Origin: Marinomonas vulgaris | Lineage (GTDB): Bacteria > Pseudomonadota > Gammaproteobacteria > Pseudomonadales > Marinomonadaceae | DNA: 64,000 bases | Direction: 5' to 3' | Assembly (NCBI RefSeq): GCF_018145875.1 | Contig: NZ_JAGSSV010000004.1 | Span: 62,001 to 126,000, forward strand | Shown: in pieces, positions 55,363-64,000 of the stretch | Layout of the letters: every line of letters starts with the position of its first letter | Position numbering within the stretch: position 1 is the first letter of the stretch | Position numbers and translations under genes: made by a program | Notes under the pieces: model-generated | What the model saw: only the letters and a program-made list of their open reading frames with translations | Database searches by the model: none | What the model was told of the DNA's origin: nothing

Positions 55363-55933
55363 ATTAGGAAAGAGAATCCTGAATGGTGAAGCATGTAAGT
55401 GACAAGATAATAGGCAAATTATAAGCGGTTTAAAAAAGAAAACGATCGCAGAAAAGAAAAAATCAAAAAAAAGTAAAGAAACCCAACCCTCAACCGATAT
55501 TAAAACTAAGGAAGAAAAAATATTCACCTTGCGACTTGCTGACACAATGTTATGCTTAATTCATTGGAATGTGCATAGAAATAATAAGCACGGTGTCCAT
55601 CTTGTTCTCTATTGGGTGTTTTTCGATCAAGGAAGAGGGCAAAATGGAAAAAAAAAGAAAAAAAGTGCAGGGAGTACTTGACCGGTTATGGAAAACTTGG
55701 TTTTAATCGATGCAGTCTTAAACGGTAGCTCAAAGCATAAGTGAGCATCGTGTTAGGAACTACAAGATAATTTGCTTTTTTGGTAATTGTCACAAAAGTG
55801 AAACTGATCGGTTTTAAGATACATGAGTCGTTGATTTAGCAACGTTTCTTGGTTACTAAAGCTTTTTTTAAAGTTAAAAAATCAGTAATACGGTCTACAA
55901 GACCACACAATATAATATAAAGGGGAATCTTGA
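55363..55933. other. Non-coding gap between aat and the porin gene
   Basis: 571 bp of A/T-rich DNA between two divergent genes. A 20-codon candidate ORF with a strong ribosome-binding site lies at 55644-55706. The stretch just before the porin is very A/T-rich and contains its AAGGGGA ribosome-binding site. No tRNA, repeat or clear promoter pair could be supported. Confidence 0.5.
55644..55706 (+). CDS. Candidate 20-residue leader peptide or small protein
   Basis: The ATG at 55644 follows GGAAGAGGG by 4 nt. It encodes a Lys/Arg-rich start (MEKKRKKVQG) and an amphipathic end with two Trp (RLWKTWF), then TAA. Coding of this length can arise by chance, and the A-rich start codons resemble the local composition. 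It lies about 230 bp upstream of the porin. The good ribosome-binding site is the only positive evidence. Confidence 0.25.
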   Translation: MEKKRKKVQGVLDRLWKTWF

Positions 55934-56839
55934 ATGAAAGCGATTAAACTTGCTTCTGTGTTTGCGGTATCAGCTGTTGCGGCTGCTGTTTCTACTACGA
56001 CTCTAGCTGCTGAGCCTGTTTTTTCTGGTTCTGCTGGTCTTTACTACACTTCAAATGAAGAAGCAGGAGAAAAAGATTCAGCTTCTTCTGATGGTGAAGT
56101 AAATATCATCATGGATACTGGTGTTGTTTACTTTGACCTTGATATGGAAAATGGTTCGGACGGTGGATTCGATCTTGATGAAGCTTACATAACTCAAGGC
56201 GCTGTTCAATTTGGTGATTTTGATGGTTCTCTGATTGATTCAGCTGCTTACAGCGCTGGTGTTTGGGAAGATATCGATGACGCTAAATACACATTAGGTA
56301 ACGATCTAGGTGTACGTTACGCTGTAAATGACGCGTTATCAGTTTCTGCAGAGATTGTTGAAGGCGAAAACGACGGTAGTCTTGCTTTTGCTTACGAAAC
56401 GGAAATGGCTGGTTTGACACTTGGTGTATCTGGTGGATTCAACCTTTCTAGTGACGACAAGAAAGAAGGTAAAATCCTAACTCTTGGTGTTAGTGCTCCT
56501 TTAGGCATGGCAACCATGTCTACTTTCGTTCAAGTAGGTTCTGATGCTGACAGAGATGTATTGAACACAGGCGTTGGTATTGACCTTCCGTTGTCTGAGC
56601 AATTGTCTGTAGCACTTCAGTACTATACTGAGGGCGGTGAGCAATATCAGACAGATGCTAATGACGATGTTGTAACAGATGCAAATGGAAACAACCTGGT
56701 AGAAGATAAATCTGATGCAGGTATTACTGAAGCAACTGTTTACTATGCAGTAGGTGACGTAACTTACTACGCAACTTACGTTGCAAAAGAAGCTAAAGAT
56801 TCTGACTACACTGTAATTGGCGCGACTGTTTCTTTCTAA
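55934..56839 (+). CDS. Porin-like outer-membrane beta-barrel protein
   Basis: A 301-residue protein with a signal peptide (MKAIKLASVFAVSAVAAAVS) and likely cleavage after TTLA-A near residue 25. The mature part alternates polar and hydrophobic residues in short strands with Asp/Gly-rich turns, is strongly acidic and ends in Phe (GATVSF), the C-terminal signal for barrel assembly. This fits a general porin of about 12-16 strands, common in Oceanospirillales. AAGGGGA precedes the ATG. It is an addition between aat and ftsK. The substrate is unknown. Confidence 0.85.
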   Translation: MKAIKLASVFAVSAVAAAVSTTTLAAEPVFSGSAGLYYTSNEEAGEKDSASSDGEVNIIMDTGVVYFDLDMENGSDGGFDLDEAYITQGAVQFGDFDGSLIDSAAYSAGVWEDIDDAKYTLGNDLGVRYAVNDALSVSAEIVEGENDGSLAFAYETEMAGLTLGVSGGFNLSSDDKKEGKILTLGVSAPLGMATMSTFVQVGSDADRDVLNTGVGIDLPLSEQLSVALQYYTEGGEQYQTDANDDVVTDANGNNLVEDKSDAGITEATVYYAVGDVTYYATYVAKEAKDSDYTVIGATVSF

Positions 56840-56905
56840 GGCAGTCACGTTAAGATAATGTCATAACCCATTGTTTATGACTGTAAATCTTACTAAGTAA
56901 TTGCG

Positions 56906-56934
56906 AAAGCCAACCCTTTGGGTTGGCTTTTTTT
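56906..56934 (+). terminator. Terminator of the porin gene
   Basis: 11-bp arms AAAGCCAACCC (56906-56916) and GGGTTGGCTTT (56920-56930), a 3-nt loop and a T run. Confidence 0.93.
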
Positions 56935-56998
56935 ATGGTAAGCTTGGCAAACTTAGTGCTTCTCTTTATGAAGCGAGTTTTGTCTTGATTAGTATGAA

Positions 56999-59788
56999 AT
57001 GGGAAGAGACGTTTTGTCAGAAAAAGTGAGTGAGTCGGTACGATCACCAATTTGGGAATTATTTGCCAAACAGGCGGCCTTTATTGCGGCCATGTTGTTT
57101 TTTGTTTTTTTTGCGTTAGCAACTTACACCTATAATGCCAATGATGCTGGTTGGTTTTATTCAGGAACTGGCGCCGCGATTCAAAATTCTATGGGGCCCA
57201 TTGGCGCCACCATCACAGATTTAACCTCCAGTTTCTTCGGTTCTTTATTTTACTCTTTACCTCCCTTATTTTGTTGGGTTGCAATCATTCTATGGCGTAA
57301 CCCACATGCTCTATTGCCACTGAACAACGCCTTACTTTGTACCATTGGCAGTATCTTGTATCTCTCTTTTGGTTCGGTATTATGCTTTTTACACACAGTC
57401 GGAGAAGCCAATTTACAATATGGTACCGGTGGTATTTTAGGCAGTGGGTTAGGACGATTATTGTATTCATCCATCGGCTACGATGGTGCTACCTTAGTGA
57501 GTCTGGCCTTAGTCATCCTAGCCTTTACTTTATTATCTCAGCTTAATTGGCTGAACCTCATGGATGGTTTAGGTGAGCGAGTCTATCTTTACAGCAGCCA
57601 AATCAAGCAAAAATGGTCGGCGCGTCAAGCTGCGAAGCAACAAGTACGAACCGATGCAGGCAAAGAAAACCAATCTGATACGTTGGATGTGTTTGACGAT
57701 GAAGCAGAAGAGCCGGCAATCGTCCGCAAAAGGCGCAAAGCAACGATCAAAACCACCAACACAACCAGCGATCCTAACTTTTTAGCTGAAGTTCAGAGCG
57801 AGCCAGACATAGAGGAAACGCCTAAGAAAGCGCGCTTTGGTTTATCGTCTTTATTTTCGAAAAAGAAAGACAGCAAAACAGAAGATACTTTTAGTGATGA
57901 TGCGCCTTTTGAGGCTAAAGCCTCTGTTCATGAAGAGCCGAGCTTTGGCGGTTTAGATGCGTTGAGCATCGACGATGATGAGGTGGATTTTGGCGACACG
58001 CTTTATATCGATGAGCCTTGGTCAGGTAAAGAGGTCAAAAAAGCGCCCAAAGAAGAGCGAGCACAAGAAAAAGCCGTCACTCCGCCAAACCATAATTCTC
58101 AAGAGTTAACCCCTAATAGTGCGAATGCACGGCTTTTTGACCAAGAAGATAACGCAAAACCAACAGAAGCCGCGCCTTCACATAGCGAATTTGAACAAAT
58201 TCCGCCAGCATCTAAGCCAGCATTTCGAACGCTGTCTGAAGCCAAACAATTGGATTCTCTCGGTGGTGCGCACTCCCATGAAGAGAACACAAAAAAAACC
58301 GCAGAAACCTATTCGTTACCGGATCGCTCTGTTCTTACTAAGCCTAAACCGAAACAGGGCGGCTATTCAGAAGACGAATTGTTGTCTCTGTCTGAGCTTT
58401 TAGAGCAACGACTTATGGATTTTGGGGTCAAGGCCGATGTGGTCGAAGTGAACCCTGGCCCAGTGATTACTCGCTTTGAGATCCAACCCGCGCCTGGGGT
58501 GAAGGTCTCGCGTATTACCAATTTGGCCAAGGATTTGGCTCGCTCTTTGAGTGTGATGAGCGTGCGCGTAGTCGAAGTCATTGCGGGTAAATCCACCATA
58601 GGCATCGAAATTCCTAACCAAGTACGCGACACGGTTTATTTTTCAGAAGTGATTAATTGTGAGGCCTATGATCGATCTTCATCGCCGCTTACCTTGTCTC
58701 TTGGTCACGACATTTCTGGTGAGCCGGTGGTGGTCGATTTGGCAAAAATGCCTCACGTGTTAGTGGCGGGTACGACTGGCTCGGGTAAATCGGTCGGTGT
58801 GAACGCGATGATTTTGAGCATGTTGCTCAAATCGACCCCAGACGAAGTGCGTATGATCATGGTTGACCCTAAAATGTTGGAATTGTCGATTTATGAGGGC
58901 ATTCCACACTTGTTAACCCCAGTGATTACCGACATGAAAGACGCCGCCAATGGCTTGCGTTGGTCGGTGGACGAGATGGAGCGCCGCTACAAGTTAATGT
59001 CCAAGCTTGGCGTGAGAAACATTGCCGGTTACAACAAAAAAGTGCGCGATGCGATAGACGCAGGCGAGCCAATACAAGACCCCTTATGGCAGCCTGAAAT
59101 GGCCATGTTCTCAGAAGACGGCGTGGCGCGTACGGTGCCACATTTAGAACCTTTGCCTTACATTGTCATTGTAGTAGATGAATTTGCCGACATGATGATG
59201 ATAGTCGGTAAAAAAGTCGAAGAGTTGATCGCTCGTATCGCCCAAAAAGCCCGCGCCGCGGGTATTCATTTGATTTTGGCCACCCAGCGTCCTTCGGTGG
59301 ACGTTATTACCGGTCTTATCAAAGCCAACATTCCAACGCGTATGGCGTTTCAGGTGTCATCGAAAATCGACTCTCGTACCATTTTGGACCAAGGTGGTGC
59401 TGATCAGCTACTGGGAATGGGGGACATGCTTTACCTTCCAGCAGGGTTGCCAACGCCGATTCGGGTACACGGTGCCTTTGTGTCTGACGAAGAAGTCCAT
59501 GGTGTGGTAGAAGAATGGAAGTTACGTGGGGAGCCAAATTATATTAACGATGTGGTGGTCAACCCGGAAGACTTGATGTCTGATGACAACAGTGAAGACA
59601 AAGACGCTCTGTACGATGATGCGGTAAAAATTGTCATTGAAACCCGTAAAGCGTCAATTTCCTCTATTCAACGACGCTTGAAAATAGGCTATAACAGAGC
59701 GGCGAATTTAGTCGAAGCTATGGAAGCAGCCGGGCTGGTTGGCCCAATGGGAACGAATGGTCAGCGTGATATTTTAATACCAGAGTAG
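56999..59788 (+). CDS. ftsK: DNA translocase FtsK
   Basis: This septal DNA pump couples chromosome segregation to division. The N-terminal domain (1-200) has four membrane helices. A charged linker of about 250 residues (to about 455) has acidic and Pro/Glu-rich stretches. The motor domain has Walker A GTTGSGKS (about 590-597), VDPKMLELS, and Walker [15 protein letters not shown] (about 720). The C-terminal gamma winged helix (about 865-929) reads [23 protein letters not shown]. The linker is short compared with E. coli FtsK (929 versus 1329 residues). The ATG at 56999 is favoured; a TTG at 57014 is an alternative. Confidence 0.95.
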   Translation: MGRDVLSEKVSESVRSPIWELFAKQAAFIAAMLFFVFFALATYTYNANDAGWFYSGTGAAIQNSMGPIGATITDLTSSFFGSLFYSLPPLFCWVAIILWRNPHALLPLNNALLCTIGSILYLSFGSVLCFLHTVGEANLQYGTGGILGSGLGRLLYSSIGYDGATLVSLALVILAFTLLSQLNWLNLMDGLGERVYLYSSQIKQKWSARQAAKQQVRTDAGKENQSDTLDVFDDEAEEPAIVRKRRKATIKTTNTTSDPNFLAEVQSEPDIEETPKKARFGLSSLFSKKKDSKTEDTFSDDAPFEAKASVHEEPSFGGLDALSIDDDEVDFGDTLYIDEPWSGKEVKKAPKEERAQEKAVTPPNHNSQELTPNSANARLFDQEDNAKPTEAAPSHSEFEQIPPASKPAFRTLSEAKQLDSLGGAHSHEENTKKTAETYSLPDRSVLTKPKPKQGGYSEDELLSLSELLEQRLMDFGVKADVVEVNPGPVITRFEIQPAPGVKVSRITNLAKDLARSLSVMSVRVVEVIAGKSTIGIEIPNQVRDTVYFSEVINCEAYDRSSSPLTLSLGHDISGEPVVVDLAKMPHVLVAGTTGSGKSVGVNAMILSMLLKSTPDEVRMIMVDPKMLELSIYEGIPHLLTPVITDMKDAANGLRWSVDEMERRYKLMSKLGVRNIAGYNKKVRDAIDAGEPIQDPLWQPEMAMFSEDGVARTVPHLEPLPYIVIVVDEFADMMMIVGKKVEELIARIAQKARAAGIHLILATQRPSVDVITGLIKANIPTRMAFQVSSKIDSRTILDQGGADQLLGMGDMLYLPAGLPTPIRVHGAFVSDEEVHGVVEEWKLRGEPNYINDVVVNPEDLMSDDNSEDKDALYDDAVKIVIETRKASISSIQRRLKIGYNRAANLVEAMEAAGLVGPMGTNGQRDILIPE

Positions 59789-59868
59789 CGTTGCCGACGT
59801 GCCGTGAATGTTCGGCACTGTGTGGAAGATGTTTGAGTTGTATTGTCGATTTTTGGAGAAACCCCCTA

Positions 59869-60492
59869 ATGAAAAAAGTAATTGCTCTGATGGTTATGTG
59901 TGTCGCTGCGATTTGTCACGCCGCAACGGCTCAGGCGGAAGATATTAGCAAAACCGTTGAGAACTTGTTAGAAAGCAACCGAGATATCGAAGGAGAATTC
60001 CGACAAGTCACATATAATGAGAAGGGTAAGCAGTTGCAGGCCAGTGAAGGCGTGTTTTTATTGGCGAAACCGAATCAATTTGTTTGGGACAGCGTGACGC
60101 CTTTTGCGCAGCGTATTATTTCTGATGGGCAGTTCATCACTATTTGGGATGTGGATTTAGAGCAAGCGGTGAAAAAGCCGTTATCAGGCGCGGTAGGAAA
60201 TTCCCCAGCGGCATTGTTGGGTCGACCCGCTGCTGAAGTGTTACCTCACTATACCATCACCGTGTTGGGTGAGCAGAAATTTCGTATGGAACCAAAAGGT
60301 GAAGACGATTTATTTCAAAACTTGATCTTATCGTTTCGTAATCAAACCATTTCTGCCATGAGTATTCTTGATGCGTTAGGTCAAACGACGGTGATTGAAT
60401 TTAAGAACGTTGAAGCTCACGATGGCGTTGCGAAAGAAAATTTTGTGTTGGATCTGCCAGATAACGTCGATGTTCTTGTAGAAGGTCAGTAA
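59869..60492 (+). CDS. lolA: Outer-membrane lipoprotein carrier protein LolA
   Basis: This periplasmic chaperone ferries lipoproteins from LolCDE to LolB. The signal peptide MKKVIALMVMCVAAICHAATAQA is cleaved near AQA-ED. The mature half-barrel has EGEFRQVTYNEKGKQLQASEGVF and KPNQFVWDSVTPFAQRIISDG, matching the family. The ATG at 59869 is preferred over upstream in-frame starts because it starts directly at the signal peptide with TTGGAG upstream. Its stop shares one base with the rarA start. ftsK-lolA-rarA order is conserved. Confidence 0.93.
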   Translation: MKKVIALMVMCVAAICHAATAQAEDISKTVENLLESNRDIEGEFRQVTYNEKGKQLQASEGVFLLAKPNQFVWDSVTPFAQRIISDGQFITIWDVDLEQAVKKPLSGAVGNSPAALLGRPAAEVLPHYTITVLGEQKFRMEPKGEDDLFQNLILSFRNQTISAMSILDALGQTTVIEFKNVEAHDGVAKENFVLDLPDNVDVLVEGQ

Positions 60493-61868
60493 TGAAGGAT
60501 CTGTTTTCTGAGGCGCCCGCATCGGCTTATCAGCCATTGGCGGCAAAGATGCGACCAGAAACGCTGGACGATTATATCGGTCAGTCGCATCTTGTTGGCC
60601 CAGGAAAGCCACTAAGACGCATGGTGGAAACAGGCCATTGTCATTCGTTTATTCTTTGGGGGCCGCCAGGCGTAGGCAAAACCACCTTTGCACAGCTTTT
60701 ATCCCATGCGTTAGAGGCGCAATTTATTGAGCTTTCTGCGGTAATGTCTGGTGTAAAAGACATACGTGCAGCGGTTGATCGAGCCAAACAAATGCGGATG
60801 ATGAACGGGACTCAAACGGTGCTTTTTGTCGACGAAGTTCACCGATTTAATAAATCTCAACAAGATGCTTTTTTGCCCTTCATAGAAGACGGCACTTTTC
60901 TATTTATCGGCGCAACTACCGAAAATCCAGCCTTTGAATTGAATTCTGCCTTGTTGTCACGCGCTCGCGTGTATCGCCTTAAAACCCCCACGGACGAAGA
61001 AATCATGTTGGCGCTGACCCGTGCTTTGCAGTCCGATCAAAATGGTTTAGCGGAACAGGCGTTTGACATCGATGAAGCCTTTTTATTCATTTTAGCGCAG
61101 GCTGCGGATGGAGATATTCGACGCGGCTTGAACTTTTTGGAAATATTGTCGGATCTTGTTGAGCCAGGAACTAAGGTAACACAGGAACAGCTAGAAGACG
61201 TATTGGGCGGCAGCTTGCGTCGTTTTGATCGCAAAGGGGATGTGTTCTACGATCAAATTTCTGCTTTTCACAAATCGGTACGAGGCTCTTCGCCCGATGG
61301 CGCCTTGTATTGGATGGCGCGCATGCTTGATGGCGGCTGTGATCCCCTGTACATTGCGCGGCGTTTATTGGCCATTGCATCGGAAGATATCGGCAATGCC
61401 GACCCAAGAGCATTGCAAATTGGCTTGAATGCGTGGGATGTGTTTGAGCGAGTTGGGCCTGGAGAAGGCAATCGTGCCATCGCCCAAGCGGCTGTATACA
61501 TGGCGTGTGCACCTAAGAGCAACGCGGTGTATCAGGCGTTTAACCAAGCTATGTCGGATGTGGCTGCACAGCCAAGTTACGAGGTTCCCAATCATTTACG
61601 CAATGCACCCACCAAGCTTGCCAAAAACATGGGGCATGGCGAAGGTTATCGCTACGCTCATAATGAAGACCACGCTTATGCGGCTGGGGAAATTTATTTA
61701 CCAGAGGAGCTGGCGACCAGCCAGTACTATTGTCCCAGCGATCGTGGACTCGAAAAAAAAATTCGCGACAAATTAGCTTGGTTGAATGAGCTAGACACAC
61801 ACAGTACGCGACAGCGTTATTCACTCGATGAGCCACTTGTTGAGTCACATCAAGAGCCAAAACCATGA
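60492..61868 (+). CDS. rarA: Replication-associated recombination protein A (AAA+)
   Basis: A 458-residue AAA+ protein of the clamp-loader type (RarA/MgsA, WRNIP1 in eukaryotes) acting at stalled forks. It opens with [24 protein letters not shown]. Walker A is [12 protein letters not shown] (about 55-65), Walker B is [15 protein letters not shown] (about 112-126), and sensor 1 lies in [23 protein letters not shown]. The C-terminal tetramerisation region is present. It overlaps crcB by 4 nt and lolA by 1 nt. Confidence 0.95.
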   Translation: MKDLFSEAPASAYQPLAAKMRPETLDDYIGQSHLVGPGKPLRRMVETGHCHSFILWGPPGVGKTTFAQLLSHALEAQFIELSAVMSGVKDIRAAVDRAKQMRMMNGTQTVLFVDEVHRFNKSQQDAFLPFIEDGTFLFIGATTENPAFELNSALLSRARVYRLKTPTDEEIMLALTRALQSDQNGLAEQAFDIDEAFLFILAQAADGDIRRGLNFLEILSDLVEPGTKVTQEQLEDVLGGSLRRFDRKGDVFYDQISAFHKSVRGSSPDGALYWMARMLDGGCDPLYIARRLLAIASEDIGNADPRALQIGLNAWDVFERVGPGEGNRAIAQAAVYMACAPKSNAVYQAFNQAMSDVAAQPSYEVPNHLRNAPTKLAKNMGHGEGYRYAHNEDHAYAAGEIYLPEELATSQYYCPSDRGLEKKIRDKLAWLNELDTHSTRQRYSLDEPLVESHQEPKP

Positions 61869-62236
61869 TGTATTTTATGATTGCCTTTGGTGGTGCATTC
61901 GGTGCACTTAGTCGATATAGTTTAACCAAATGGATAAATCACTATTGGTCCCATTATTTTCCCTTTGCCACCTTGGTGGTCAATGTTTTAGGGTGTTTGC
62001 TTATGGGCATGGTGTTTGTGCTGATTAGTGAGCGCCTGCCGTCTCTTGAACCATATCGTCCCTTGTTAATTGTTGGCTTTTTAGGCGCTTTCACAACCTT
62101 TTCGACTTTTTCTTTGGAAATTGTCGCGCTAATCAACATGCAAGCTTGGCTAAGTGCGTTAAGCTATTTATTATTAAGCTGTGTTTTGGGGATCGCGGGC
62201 TTAGCGGCCGGCATGACGCTGACTCGACTTTTTTGA
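61865..62236 (+). CDS. crcB: Fluoride exporter CrcB/FluC
   Basis: A 123-residue dual-topology membrane channel that removes fluoride. It has four hydrophobic helices. Family motifs are AFGGAFGALSRYSL near the start, FATLVVNVLGCLLMG with the key Asn, and GFLGAFTTFSTFSLE with the Phe and Thr/Ser track. An ATGA overlap links it to rarA. No fluoride riboswitch was found before it, which fits its internal operon position. Confidence 0.93.
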   Translation: MMYFMIAFGGAFGALSRYSLTKWINHYWSHYFPFATLVVNVLGCLLMGMVFVLISERLPSLEPYRPLLIVGFLGAFTTFSTFSLEIVALINMQAWLSALSYLLLSCVLGIAGLAAGMTLTRLF

Positions 62237-62256
62237 AAAGCATTTCTAATGCTTAG

Positions 62257-63621
<1,365 letters not shown>

Positions 63622-63652
63622 GTGGCACAAAAATCAAACGAATAATTAAAAC

Positions 63653-63680
63653 AAAAAAAGCCTCTGAAGAGGCTTTTTTT
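63653..63680 (+). terminator. Terminator of serS
   Basis: 13-bp arms AAAAAAAGCCTCT (63653-63665) and AGAGGCTTTTTTT (63668-63680) with a 2-nt paper loop and T run. Confidence 0.92.
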
Positions 63681-63702
63681 GTGATGAGTGGAAAAGAATA
63701 TT

Positions 63703-64000
63703 ATGACGGGCAAGGTCTATTTGATTGGTGCGGGTCCTGGTGATCCAGAGTTATTAACGTTGAAAGCACATCGTTTGCTCATCATGGCCGACGTGGTGCT
63801 GTATGACCGTTTGGTTGGTAAGGAAATCATCGACCTGATTCCTGAAAACGCAGAAAAGCTGTACGTAGGCAAAGCGAAATCTTTGCACAGCCTTCCGCAA
63901 GACCAGATCAACAGTTTATTGGCAGAAAAAGCGAAGCAAGGTCATATGGTGGTGCGGCTCAAAGGCGGCGATCCGTTCATTTTTGGTCGTGGCGGTGAGG
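63703..64000 (+). CDS. cobA: Uroporphyrinogen-III C-methyltransferase, 3' partial
   Basis: The frame opens at ATG 63703 and runs off the right edge; 99 codons are visible. [23 protein letters not shown] and [17 protein letters not shown] are the two SUMT signatures. The enzyme methylates uroporphyrinogen III at C2 and C7 to precorrin-2, the branch to siroheme and cobalamin. It begins directly with the methylase domain, so it lacks the N-terminal dehydrogenase/ferrochelatase part of CysG. It could supply the cobalamin operon at the left end or siroheme for sulfite/nitrite reduction. Confidence 0.92.
   Translation, partial: MTGKVYLIGAGPGDPELLTLKAHRLLIMADVVLYDRLVGKEIIDLIPENAEKLYVGKAKSLHSLPQDQINSLLAEKAKQGHMVVRLKGGDPFIFGRGGE

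Noticed and set aside
55363..55545. In-frame N-terminal extension of aat
   Set aside because: It encodes a Phe-rich hydrophobic stretch absent from the Aat family; the ATG at 55362 gives the expected length.

Overview
The window reads as a chromosomal segment of a marine gammaproteobacterium, most like Marinomonas or a close relative in the Oceanospirillales. This is inferred from protein resemblance, moderate GC content and gene order; no rRNA gene is present to confirm it. The right third (purB, icd, hflD, mnmA, nudJ, rluE, cspD, clpS, clpA, infA, aat, ftsK, lolA, rarA, crcB, serS, SUMT) follows an order that, from memory, is close to the one in Pseudomonas, with a porin gene placed between aat and ftsK.

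Region 1 (1-7446) is one tightly overlapping cobalamin operon that enters from the left edge: a ChlD-type VWA chelatase subunit (5' end missing), then cobB, cbiD, cobK, cobH, cobL (a CbiE-CbiT fusion), cobI and cbiG, closed by a terminator. It mixes genes typical of the aerobic (cobK/H/L/I) and anaerobic (cbiD, cbiG) routes. The last gene in the window, a truncated uroporphyrinogen-III methyltransferase, feeds the same pathway.

Region 2 (7500-31900) is a mosaic of short transcription units: mltC, an OsmC-YcaO fusion, a lipoprotein amidohydrolase with a cysteine-cluster protein, a VOC protein, a thioredoxin, a mini flagellar-axial-like protein, a CNNM/CorC protein, ybiT, phoX, a GGDEF-EAL protein, ghrA, a CHMI tautomerase, pldA, a PAP2 phosphatase-glycosyltransferase pair, a dienelactone hydrolase, folM-folE, and an AraC regulator divergent from an aldehyde dehydrogenase. 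Two promoters, those of phoX and of the PAP2-glycosyltransferase pair, share one architecture: four PhoB-type heptamers at an 11-bp period, then 10 nt, then a -10 element. The second suggests a phosphate-starvation envelope or lipid-remodelling unit.

Region 3 (32000-43800) holds sdaA, a Pit phosphate transporter, two look-alike membrane-anchored helical proteins of unknown function, a LysE exporter, topB, an intact IS1595-type insertion sequence, a small membrane protein behind a 35-bp palindrome containing a Fur box, fklB, a GNAT protein and roxA. The IS lies exactly inside what was a near-consensus LexA (SOS) box directly in front of topB. The 10-bp target duplication is the centre of that box and the two half-sites are now about 1 kb apart.

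Region 4 (43800-64000) is the conserved housekeeping block named above. It covers purine synthesis, the TCA cycle, tRNA thiolation and rRNA modification, N-end-rule proteolysis (clpS, clpA, aat), translation initiation, chromosome segregation, lipoprotein sorting, replication repair and seryl-tRNA synthesis. rluE and nudJ overlap by about 158 nt. No tRNA, rRNA, CRISPR array or prophage was seen.
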